From Scleroderma bovista (taxonomy: Eukaryota; Basidiomycota; Agaricomycetes; Boletales; Sclerodermataceae): a stretch of DNA of 64,000 bases. Numbering within the stretch: position 1 is the stretch's first letter; each line of letters begins with the position of its first letter. The stretch covers positions 1-64,000 of the forward strand of contig JAYMGJ010000380.1 of assembly GCA_037178675.1 (NCBI GenBank). Reading direction: 5' to 3'. A program made the translations under genes and the position numbers. Below are positions 10,814 to 21,332 of this stretch, one piece after another. The notes beneath the pieces were generated by a model. That model was not told the origin of the DNA, did not search any database, and worked only from the letters and a program-made list of their open reading frames with translations.

Positions 10814-11447
10814 TGTCAAGTCCGGGTCTACTCTGGTAGGGGGTCCGGTCAAGTCCGGACGAGCGCGGACGAAGGAAGAGGGCAGAGGGCTGGACGAGGG
10901 ATTAGTCCGGCCGGAGTTGGTGACCGCTTGGATTCAACGACAAGGACGTCGTGCGTTGATCCCTTGCGTAGGTTCCGGTCAAGGTGATAGAGATAGAGAC
11001 GGAGACAGACAGAGACTGGAGTAGTGACTAAGTTGATTTCAGACTGAGGAGTACAGGATAAACTAGAGGGTACTTATACTAAGTAGAAACTAGGGTCGAG
11101 TACATACGGTGACAAGTAAACAACCTAATAGCGGACAAGGGATGACCGGAGTTAGGACTAGGTCAGGTCCGGTGAAAATAAAGTCAGGTCCGTGTAAAAT
11201 AAATCAGGTCCGGTGAAAATGCTACAAGGTATAGGATATATCGAGTTCACGGAGAACTCACGTCAAGGCAGGGTAGACGGCGAGGTGTAGTAAGAGCGAA
11301 TGGAGTATAGACCAAGGGTCGTAGTTAGCGGAAGGTTATCTGCGCGACCGTTGACCGGAGTAACTGAGAACGACCGGAGTTGAGCTGTAGGCCTGCAATG
11401 TGACCAGAGTAACTGGATATGATCCGGAGTTGGACATGGTCGTAACA
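10814..11447 (-). repeat. gypsy-1 5' LTR
   Basis: TGTCAAGTCC...CGTAACA, 634 bp, close match to the 3' LTR. It directly abuts the truncated left end of KDZ-B at 11448, with no KDZ terminal repeat between them. Confidence 0.9.
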
Positions 11448-11690
11448 GGTGGGCATCACCATAGTGTATGGTCAGGCCAGGGTAGGGGTGTCATCATAAT
11501 ATACAGTCTGGCCTGTGTGTGGGTGTCACCATAGTGTATGGTCAGGCCAGGGTAGGGGTGTCACCATATTGTACAGTCCGGCCTGGGTGTGGGCATCACC
11601 ATAGTGTATGGTCAGGCCGGGTAGGTGTGTCACCATAATGGATAGTCCGGCCTGGGTGTGGGTGTCACAATAAGTGTATGGTCGGGCCAG
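11448..11690. repeat. Subterminal minisatellite S1 of KDZ-B, left
   Basis: About 3.5 copies of a roughly 70-bp unit made of two similar halves. Each half contains TCACCATA followed by GGTCAGGCC or AGTCCGGCC. The reverse complement of the array fills 51980-52730. 11691-11869, just inside it, is a non-repetitive stretch that reappears inverted at about 51815-51990. Confidence 0.8.
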
Positions 11691-11869
11691 AGAGGAAAAA
11701 ATATTTGAAACAAGTCCAGGCTGATGATAGCCATGTCAGGATTGTACGTATTAGCAAAGACAAGACTGGTACTGTACTGAATGGAAATGATTATACAAGT
11801 AGTACAAGTTAATGATAAGCATTCAGGTGGTGTACTGGCCAGTAATGATTAATTGGTCATACCAACCGG

Positions 11870-12470
11870 TCAGTGTCATATCGGCGGCATACCGACCGGT
11901 CACTATCATACCGGTAGCATACCGGTGGCATACCAACCGGTCACTGTCATACTGGTAGCATACCGGTGGCATACCAACCAGTCACTGTCATACCGGTAGC
12001 ATACCGGTGGCATACCAACCGGTCACTGTCATACCGGTAGCATACCGGTGGCATACCAACTGGTCACTGTCATACTGGTGGCATACTGACCGATCACTAT
12101 CATACTGGTAGCATACCAACCGGTAACTGTCATACCGGTGGCATACCAACCGGTCACTATCATACTGGTAGCATACTGACCGGTCAGTGTCATATCAGTA
12201 GCATACCAACTGGTCACTATCATACCGGTACATACCAGTGGCATACCAACCGGTCACTGTCATACCGGTAGCATACCGACCGATCACTATCATACCGGTA
12301 GCATACCGGTGGCATACCAACCAGTACCGGTAGCATACCGACCGGTCAGTGTCATATCAGTAGCATACTGACCAGTCACTATCATACCGGTAGCATACCG
12401 GTGGCATACCAACCGGTCACTGTCATACCAGTAGCATACCGACCGACCAGTAGTTTGGTACCGGCTGATG
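11870..12470. repeat. Subterminal minisatellite S2 of KDZ-B, left (ACCGGT array)
   Basis: Units of about 25 bp alternate between 'ataccaaccggtcactgtc' and 'ataccggtagc' forms, giving dozens of ACCGGT/CCGGT palindromes, many decayed to CCAGT or CTGGT. Long open frames through the array encode only repeated peptides such as YATGMTVTGW and are not genes. The reverse complement is at 50290-51812. Confidence 0.85.
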
Positions 12471-13077
12471 ATATGGATACCGGTATTGTTTTGTTTGGTG
12501 GTAAACAACACCATGCTGGCAGAATGCTACCCGGTGATACTTTCACAAGGATAGCACTGACAAGTAATAATGATACCAAAATTATATTGTAACAACAGAC
12601 TGAGTACTGGCAGATGATGGACATGCTAGTATTGCACTTGCCAGTCATGAATACACCGGTGTACATACTGGTCATAATCATACCGGCTGTGCTATAAGAC
12701 AAGCCCACTCAAGCTAATCAAAGGTATGAGTACATTGTTAGTATACTATGGTAAGCAAACCACCATGGGAAGATCATACTTGGTGTGCACTGACCGGTCA
12801 TGATTATGCCAGTAGTGTGCTGACTGGGATTCATCATCCAGTAGTATCCAATGTTGGGTGACAAATATGAACTAGTAATTCATCACATGATAATATTGGC
12901 AATGGTACAACAATAATTATAAGTAAAGAAATGGGCCATTGGCCTGACTGACTGGTGCTATGCATACAAGTAGATCACTTACACATTTAATCATAGCCAT
13001 GCACAGGAATATATTCTTACACAAACAAAGGATACTAATTGTACTACAAATACAAAGTTTGTGGCAATGAAACAAAA
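12471..13077. other. KDZ-B non-coding spacer
   Basis: AT-rich with scattered degenerate CCGGT motifs and no credible open frame. It lies downstream of the Zn-cluster gene and presumably holds its 3' UTR. Confidence 0.5.
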
Positions 13078-15476
13078 TTAGTCCTTATGTGAGGAGTCCC
13101 CGCCTCCTTCACCCATTGCAACATCTGGTTGCTCTGATGCCGGAGTACCAACATCTTGAGGTTCTGGTGCAGGGGGACTGACGGTAATGATGGGGGATGG
13201 CTGAATCCCCATGGTAATAGCAGGTGTCGGGTCCACCTGTGACGGTCTGTTGGTGGAGGCTGTTGAAATATCCATGTCCGAGGTCTCCAGAGGGACACAG
13301 GCCGGAATTGCAGATACCTGGTGGTCGGTACCAGCACTGGGACCTGGAGTGTCACCTGCACCATTCAAAACATGAATTCGAGAGATTGGAAAACAAAAGC
13401 ACAAACCTGCAGGTAGATCTAACAATGCCCGGATGGATGGGGAAATGTTGGGACATTGAGAATGTTCAGAAGGCGGAGATCCATGCATACCAGGTGGAGG
13501 ACATTCGACTGGAGAAGGTACTGCAGGGTCACGGAGTGCAGGAGCAGTGGGGAACCGGTCTTCGCGCATGGCTTCCACAAGTGCCTGGAGTGTCTCCAGC
13601 TCCTCCTGGTTCTGCTCCAACTCCACCCTCATCCTTGCATTATCTCTCTTCAGAAGGACAATGTTCTCCTTGGTATTGTCCTTCATCCTCGCAATATCCT
13701 TCTTGAGAAGGAAGACCTCCTCCTCCACATCCTGCAACCGCTCACCCTCGGTCATGCCGGATGTCGCAACAGCAGATGGGGTCGTCAGAGGGTCGGTGGC
13801 AGATGCTGCACAGGTTGAGGCAACACTGGTATCACGGGACTTTGATTTTGGCAACAATGAAGGTGTTTGAATATAAACTTCAAAACCTGTTCAGCGATTT
13901 GAATGCAAGGATACAAAGCATGGATGATACTCACCTTTGCCTGAGGACCTTTCAACCTGTCCTGCCTTGGCCTTCGATGGTCCAGGAGTAGGGTGGATGC
14001 TGGACGACCGTTGTCGCTTTGCTGGCCGTGGGGTGAAATCAGGGGCAATCTCCGATGGAACCCTGGAAGGGGACCGACGTTGCCGGGTTGTGGTCGGGGC
14101 TGCCTCAGATGGAACCCTGGAAGGGGAGCGATGTCGCCGGGTTGTGGTCGTGGCTGCCTCAGATGGGGCCCGAGATCGGGCACGAAGCCTGTTGGTCAAA
14201 CTGCACTTCATCTTTACCTTGTTGCAGTTTAAGCAAGCCCGACCTGGCTTTACCAAGCACATTTTGTCACCCTTCCGACATCAATCGCACTGATCCTCTG
14301 GTGGAACAGGGCCAAATCCTACTGGTGCAAGGAATGATGCTTTTGGTTGAGTGGGGTTGACCGGTGGCATATCAGGATCTTCCTCGCTGTCAACAGTAGG
14401 TGCAGACTTAATACGTGGCGTGCATCCTCGGGATTTACTCTGATTCCAATTTGATGCACCGGCTTGTCGGAAAAGAGACCGTCCTCTGGCCTGCTCTCCA
14501 CCGGCCTGTTTGTTGTCTACATTCCGAGTTGATCAGTGCCTGACTCCATTGTATCAATGGCACCTCACTTACCCAATTTCCCCCCAGTGATCATGCTCTG
14601 TGACTCTCCCTCCACTTCCACTTGCATTTGCACTTCCTTCTCCTTCCCCTTCTTTGACTGCGTGGTCGCTCGGGACCAAGACCGGCGTCTTACCACTGGG
14701 CCACCACCATCCTGCTTGTCTGCACATTACCTTTATCAGAAAACACCTTTGTGTCAATCCAACAGTCATATTGCTTACCAGACATCCCCTGGTTTATGTG
14801 ACCTTGTGGATCTTCCACTACCTTTGCCTTCTCCTTCCCTTTCTTAGACGGACCGGCCGGCTGGGATTGGGACCGGTGTCCTGCCAACTCTCCACCACTC
14901 TCCTCGGTTCCTGCACCTTGGCTCTTCAGAACAGAAATCAATTGGGATTATAAATGTGGTGTGCTCACCTAATTTCCCACTATCCATGTCTTCATTCCTC
15001 TCCTTCTCCTTTCCTTTCACCTGCGTTACCGGTGTTGTTGTTGGTGCAGGAGGAACTGGCAGGGCGGGCTCCTGGAGATTGTACCATGGGTGATCCTCGA
15101 CGTCTTTGTCCTTTGCCTGACGGATGCGCTCCCAAGGTGGCCATTTCTTCGCCTCAAGAAGTGAGTCAGGGCTCACCATGAAGGCATTGGCCATGATGAC
15201 ATGGATCGGGATTGCAAAGCCGGCCGGAAACTGATCTACAATGGCAGTGACCTCTTTCTGTGGGATTGATGGGTACAGATATCAAACTATGTACTAATAA
15301 CTCACCAGCCTATCCCACACAACCTGTGTGGTTTCCTTCCAGTATTCCCTAGTGCTATTATATTTGAGACCGTCGGTATATTGCCGTATGACCTTGGCTG
15401 CCTGGGTAACAATCACCTTTGCATGGTCCTCACCAGTGCCGATGGAGGAGGTTAAGGCGTTGGCTTGTGATGACAT
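13078..15476 (-). pseudogene. KDZ-B Zn-cluster/coiled-coil protein
   Basis: A multi-exon gene with the same plan as 36954-39041. Exon 1 (15476 to about 15308, MSSQANALTSS start) is a helical N-terminal domain ending VVWDRL at a GTGAGT donor. Next come an exon with WPPWERI and HPWYNL, several repeated Lys/Ser-rich exons (SKKGKEK, KGKEKE), a basic SAPTVDSEED segment, and the cluster Cx2Cx6Cx7Cx2Cx6C at about 14290-14190. The last region (about 13857-13078) is a coiled coil (QDVEEEVFLLKKDIARMK) followed by a Pro-rich tail. TGA at 14281-14283 falls between the first two cysteines, where Arg would fit (CGA to TGA). It is otherwise open. It is divergent from gene C. I infer DNA binding from the cysteine pattern; no enzymatic domain is seen. 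Confidence 0.68.
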
Positions 15477-15941
15477 GGATAAAGGTTTTGCAGTTGAATG
15501 TGATGGCATTCGATGGGAGTGAATGTGGTGGAGGAAAGGCAAGGGAAATATGCCGGTATGGCCACTATATATTGTTGAAAATGATTACATAACATATTCC
15601 CATGTATTGTGCACAATGGTCCAATACAAATTATGATATGCAGACAAAAAACAAGATAAATGGAACACATGTAAAATCAATAACCGGTTGCTTCAGTGCC
15701 ACAAACACACACCGGTGAATTCAATTAGTCACCGGTAATCATATGTACCTCATGAATAATAGTGATTAACATAATTCGCACATGACGATGTGGTAGAACT
15801 GGTGACCGGTCCTTGCTTGGCTGTTGGTACCCAAACTGCACTGGTGATCATATTGATTATATAATACACCTTGGTGTTCTTGCCCTTGACCCGGTTGTTC
15901 GCATCCTATTTGTTCTACTCTCACAAAACACAATTCCATTG
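15477..15941. promoter_or_regulatory. Bidirectional promoter region, Zn-cluster gene / gene C (KDZ-B)
   Basis: 465 bp between the start codons of two divergent genes. It contains several ACCGGT or CCGGT sites (about 15680-15810), in line with the idea that the element's own Zn-cluster factor binds here. I could not place a TATA box with confidence. Confidence 0.45.
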
Positions 15942-17208
15942 ATGGATACCGAACATTCAACAAAATGTGTAAGGTTCTCGTCAACAAGACAGGTGAAGCA
16001 CTGTAAGTCCCAATAATTTCCCATTGATATGTGACAAACTATTGTAGTCGTTCAACCTTCACCCGGTGGAAGTTCATGCCCCAGTTCACTCACCACAGTG
16101 GAGGAGGATGAGGATGCCATGTCGGTCGATGAGCAAAGTGCCGATGAAAGCTTCACACTAGGTTCAGAACCCCCCATTGGCTCCCCTGATTCGTCCCCAA
16201 CTCCTGAGGCTCCTCTCCACTCATTCTCCGAGGACACCGAATTCACCTGTGGGCCGGAACCAATAATCGCTTTCTCCCCTATGTCGGAAAGGTCTTGTTC
16301 CATCCCCCATGATATATCTAATTCATCCCCATTATCTCCCAATTCATTTGCATCACTTTAAGGGACAGTAAGCCCCCTCCATTTGACTCACCGGTGGCGT
16401 ACCATATATGGGCACTCATCACTTTCGCCCCCTCCATTTGACTGGGTTTGGGTTTCGGCATCACCGATGTCTTCACCATCCGGTTCTCTATTTCAACCCC
16501 AAATCGGCTCACCATCTACTACTATGCATGCGTTTACTCCTCTTGCCACTCCACACCTCAATTCACCTCGCAGGAGTCAGTCCAGGGACTTTGTTCCCCC
16601 CCTCGGATCCCCATGGCACTCACCAGACAGAACAAATACCTCCCACAGCAATGCAGTCCAGCCAAAACCTACCACTGGCCCTGTTTTTATTGATCTCACT
16701 GAGAGTCCACTTCGTGCATCTGCAACACCCCCAGCTTCAAAGCGCAATACTGCATCTCCGGAGATGCGAAATGATGATGGTAGGTTCTGCTATATGCCAC
16801 CTATGAACCCATTCCTAATGTTTGCATACCGCTAGATGAGCTCTATGAATTATTAGCAAGGGAGTCTGCAAGGTATGCTGTGCGGGAGGGAGATGTACCC
16901 CTGACACAATGTATGTCTGGAGCCCTTCAGTTATGCTGTCTGACACAATCACAGTGGAAATGGCAAGGCGAATCACCAGATCGGTGACTTTTTTCAATGA
17001 GCAACCAATCCACCCCATGCAAGATAGCCAACTAATTGCAGCATATACCCAATATGCAAATAGATTGGTGGAAGCCACCAGCCGATGGAGGGAGTTGGTC
17101 CGGCGGCACTGGGTATGGTCAAAATTCCGGGATGAATTGGCCAAAGCAGCAGAAAAGGAGGAGACGCAATGGTTGGCAACAGTAAAATTAGATCCATCCC
17201 TTCTGTAG
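15942..17208 (+). pseudogene. KDZ-B gene C, uncharacterised KDZ-associated protein
   Basis: Exon 1 (15942-16002, MDTEHSTKCVRF) joins an exon from 16048 across a GTAAGT...TTGTAG intron. The second exon is Ser/Pro/Glu-rich, contains VFIDLTESPLRAS near 16685-16725, and has one in-frame TAA at 16359-16361, probably from CAA. Two more introns lead to the conserved C-terminus (about 16962-17208), which is helical and holds YTQYANRLVEATSRWREL. That block aligns with YQQYADKLVEETREWRRL in the copy at 34661-36052. No known domain is recognised. The conserved C-terminal helix and disordered middle suggest a structural or adaptor role. It is a member of the six-gene set. Confidence 0.6.
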
Positions 17209-18199
17209 TGTAGTACTTTTGTAGTACCAATGCAATCTTCATCAGACCGATGTAGCCAGTGGTGACTACACCCAGAGTGTGCTGACTGGTAATCATTATA
17301 CAAACATAATGGTCTAAGAACACAACTGTTAGATACCAGACCAGATCAGTTGCATATTTAGTAATAATTATACATATTGTGCTGACCAATAATAAGGATA
17401 CCGGTCTTGTGTGGGCTGGTGCTACACATACCGGTAGTATACTGAGCAGTGGTGACCATACCGGTAGCATACCAGCTAGTAGTGACCATACCAGTAGCTA
17501 CCAGACCAGATCAGTTGCATAGCGATTGGTAATAATTATACACATTGTACTGGCCAATAATAAGGATGCCGGTAGTATACTGACCAGTGGTGACCATACC
17601 GGTAGCATACCAGCTGGTAGTCACCATACCAGTAGCATATCAGCCGGTACTGACCATACTGGTAGCTACCAGACCGGATCAGTTGCATATTGATTAGTAA
17701 TGATTATACAGATTGCACTGGAAGGATACCGGTCTTGTGTGGGCCGGTGGTGACCATCCCATTAGTGGTGATGATACCGGCCTATGATACTAAGATGATG
17801 GTACTGGCCTGTGGATAGTAGACTAGATCAGTGAAATATTGACAGTGGAATAATCATGCAGATAGTACTGGCCACTGATATGAATACCGGTATAGTGTGG
17901 GCCGATCGTACCCATACCGGTAAGATAGTACTGGCCAATAATCCATACTGCTTGTATACTCACCGGTCGATAGGATACCTACTGGTAGTGACCATACCGG
18001 TAGCATACCGGCCAGTTGTGATCATACCGGTAGTATACTCACTGGTAGTAGTGAACTGGTAATCATTATACAAACATAATGGTCTAAGAACACAACTGTT
18101 AGATACCAGACCAGATCAGTTCCAAATTGACCTATAATAATTATACAGATTGTACTGGCCAATAATAAGGATACTGGTCTTGTGTGGGCCAGTGCTGAC
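17209..18199. other. KDZ-B non-coding spacer with CCGGT motifs; left flank of KDZ-A
   Basis: Degenerate repeats around ATACCGGTAG and of an AATAAGGATACCGGTCTTGTGTGGGC-type block recur three or four times. TGCTGAC at 18193-18199 is the left copy of the KDZ-A target-site duplication. No gene is seen. Confidence 0.6.
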
Positions 18200-18286
18200 C
18201 ACATAATGTACCTACTTTGTCCCGTCTTACACGGCCACCCGAAGGTGAAAATTGGCCGAGTGTCACAGGCCAGCGGACAGGAGCCC
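18200..18286 (+). repeat. KDZ-A left terminal inverted repeat
   Basis: Starts CACATAATGTACCTACTT, the same terminus as the right end of KDZ-B (52834 reading inward), and pairs with 40894-40979. The shared terminus in two diverged elements fixes the boundary. Confidence 0.85.
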
Positions 18287-21060
18287 ATGGATGGAGTATC
18301 ACCGAGTAATACGGGTGGGCTACACACTATGATTTTGTTACCATGTGATATGGGTGGGCTATGGTAGTAGTTAAGGAGGGGTTATGGTAGGGATATAGGA
18401 ATTGTCATCATGTCATGTTGGTGGGCCGCAATCTTACTGGGTGCACATTAATGGATGAGCCCATATTTACTGGAATGCAAAGGTATGGGGTGGGCTAGCA
18501 AAAATAGATACTACTGCATACAGTAGGAACTAATCTAATCAACCTACCAGCAGAACTGGCTTCATTACCGCGGGTGAACTACTGGGGTTGACTACCGCGG
18601 GTTGACTACTTACCATTGATGGACTACTATAGCTGACTATACACAGGCATCACACACCGTGGGATTACTACAAACCATGTGCCCACTACAGGCCCACTAC
18701 TAACCATGGGGTTAACTACCCGCGCGGGTTAGGTTGGCCAGCAGTTGACTACACAGCGGGGGTTGACTACCCGGTGGAGTAACTCTCCACCGCGGGTTGA
18801 CTACACCGCGGTCGCACTACCAACCCAGGGGTGACCGCCCATTGTGGGTTCACTCCCACTGCAGAAACCGCGGGTTCAATACTTACCACGGGTTACTTTC
18901 CCACCACGGATTAGCTAGCGACTGTACAGTACAGGTCAACTACACAGCAGAGTACTCACCACGGGTTCGCCACCTGCTACAGGTTACACTGTGGATTCAA
19001 TACATACCGCAGGTTATCCACCCACTGTTTACTACACAGCGGGGGTTAACTACCAAGCAGAGTGACTCTCTACTGAGGGGTGACCAACCATTCTGGGTTG
19101 GCTACCCACTCCAAATGAAACCGCGGGTTCGATACAGAGTAGCTGGCTATTGCTGTTGACAGTACAGCACATGTAGAGTACATAGCAGAGTACCCATTGT
19201 GGGTTCAATAAATGCCGCGGGGTAGTTACCCAACGCAGGTTATCTACCCACTGCTGTTGAATACATATCAGGGGTTGACTACCCTGTAGAGTGACTCTCA
19301 ACCGCGGGTTGAATAGTAACCACGGTTACACTACAAACAACTATCTACTGAGGGGTGACCACCCATTGTGGCTTTGCTCACTGTAGGTGATACTGCGGAT
19401 TCACACATATGGTGGGTTAGCTACCTACCCAGGATTGGCTAGCCACCGCTGTTGACTACACAGCACAGGTTGACTACCCAGTGGAATGAGTACCCACCGC
19501 GGGTTGGTCATCAACCACGGTCCCAGTTGCAACCACTACCTACCCATGGTTGGCCACCCACTGCATATGATACCGTGGGTTAGCTATCCACTGCTGTTGA
19601 TTACACAACAGTTTGACTACAGTGGAGTGAGTACCCACCGCGGGGTGATGCTAAGGGTTGCCACCATGCATCATCCAGGGACAATCTTTTATAACCAGTG
19701 GACTAAACTCTGCCCTTAATGTACTATCGACACCAGAGATGGAAAACCTACTCAGCATTTATGCACAGTAGTTGACAGGGAATATCTTCTCCAATTCCGT
19801 GACATTGGTATTGGTTAGAGTGGAACCTTGGTTTTTGACCGCAGGTAAAGTTCATACCGCGGGTTGTTATAACACTATGCAGTGAGCAACAGCTGGGTGT
19901 AGCATGAGTGGGCTGACACGCATGTCACATTGACAGGCAGATACAACATGGTCCCGTGTGATACAAGTGAGCCGAAATACTTTGTCCCCTAAGGTACCGG
20001 TGAGCCCATATGCCATCATCCCGAGTAGCACGAGTGGGCTGAAACTTTGAGATGCCAATAGAATATGAATGGGCCCCTATTATACCATCCCATGTTACAT
20101 AGGCAGGCTGCTATTACATTGTCCCGTGTAATATGAGTGAGCCGAAATCACATTCACCTAAGGTATAGGTGAGCCCATATTTCATTATCCTGAGTAGCAC
20201 GGGTGGGGTGACACATGGATGTTGTCATGGGATATGGATGGGCCCCTATTATGTCATCACATCTGACATGGGCGGGCTGCTATTACATAGTCCCATGTCA
20301 TACGAGTGAGCCAAAATAACAAAGTCCCTAAGGTACAGAGGAGCCCATATTCCATCATCACGAGTAGCAAGAGTGGGCTGAGGGTTGATGGTTCCAATGT
20401 GATACGGGTGAGCCCATATATGATGTCACTATCCCGTGTAGCACGGGTGGGCTTTGAATAGCCTGTCCCTTATCATGTATGTCAGCCAAAATAGCAATGT
20501 CCCCTGACCTGTGGGGGGCTCATATACATTAAGGTCGTGTAGCATGAGTGAGCTTACATTATGATGTTCTCATGTGATATGGATGGGCTATTATCACCTG
20601 GTTCCGTGTGATATGGGTCAGCCCAAGTAGAACAGTCACTAGGGTATAGGTGAGCCCATATTTCATCATACCGAGTAGCACGGATGGGCTAAGATTTGAT
20701 CTGTCCAATGGAATATGGGTGAGCCCATGTAAAATTGCATCATCCCATGAGTCAAGGGTGGGCTATGAATCATTTGTGACCTGGAATACGGGTGAGCCAA
20801 AATACCACCGGAATGTAAATCAAAGCAGGGCCCATAATATCTAGCCCCATTGACATGGTAGGCTGACATATGGTGTTTCCCTCTAATGTGGATTGGCCAA
20901 TAGATAACTTGCCGAGAGTGATGGATGGGCTGACAGAGTCTGGTACATAGGCATAAGGTGAGCCAAAGATGGCCGCGGCAGGAGAATGCAGCTGACAGAA
21001 GCCGTGGTGTTATAGTAAATACAAAGTAGGATACCAGAAAAGTGAGCCGGAAGCACAATC
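18287..21060. repeat. KDZ-A left subterminal arrays (CCGCGG and GTGAGCCCATA types)
   Basis: About 18540-19880 is a loose array built on 'accgcgggttgactac' and 'caccgcgggttg' units with 11 intact CCGCGG sites and many decayed ones. About 19880-21060 is a second array with a roughly 50-bp unit containing GAGCCCATAT and AGTAGCACGAGTGGGCTGA. Inverted counterparts lie at 39540-40890. No gene; 21061-21332 is also empty apart from two more CCGCGG sites. Confidence 0.75.
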
Positions 21061-21332
21061 AAGACAATAATGACTTCCCTCCAAAGACCCGCGGGACTTT
21101 ATAGGGCATGTGTTCAGTGGTGGGCGAATAATGATAAGGAGAAATATGGATCATCAAAATATCAATAAGTTAGGTTAGACATGTCCGGAAACATAATAAG
21201 CAACCACGCAGCAGCCGCGGCAACATGATAAGCATTATCATTTCTAAAATTCCACTCCATGTGTATTTATTAATTCACTTAGGAAGAGATGTCAATAGTG
21301 AAATGCATCTGTTCTATAAACTCCTCTGCACC

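Larger units (their letters stand above)
3558..11447 (-). mobile_element. Ty3/gypsy chromodomain retrotransposon, copy 1 (gypsy-1)
   Basis: The element reads right to left: 5' LTR (10814-11447), gag, pol (protease, RT, RNase H, integrase, chromodomain), an opposite-strand Zn2Cys6 gene, then the 3' LTR (3558-4197). The LTRs are nearly identical except for short indels (640 and 634 bp) and have TG...CA ends. The flanking pentamers differ (GCTGC at 3553-3557, GGTGG at 11448-11452), so this is not a clean single insertion. No standard tRNA-type TGG primer site follows the 5' LTR; the sequence there is GTATTTCAGACT in both copies. Confidence 0.92.

Noticed and set aside
3558..11447. gypsy-1 as a simple recent insertion
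   Set aside because: LTRs are similar, but the flanking pentamers differ and the flanking sequences belong to unrelated elements.
11870..12470. CRISPR-like array of short repeats
   Set aside because: Units are contiguous with no unique spacers of constant length, the context is eukaryotic transposon, and an inverted copy occurs at the other end of the element.
12029..12708. Open frames with repeated YATGM/TVTGW peptides (also at 50133-51203)
   Set aside because: Several frames stay open only because the minisatellite unit lacks stops. No start context, introns or conservation beyond the DNA repeat.
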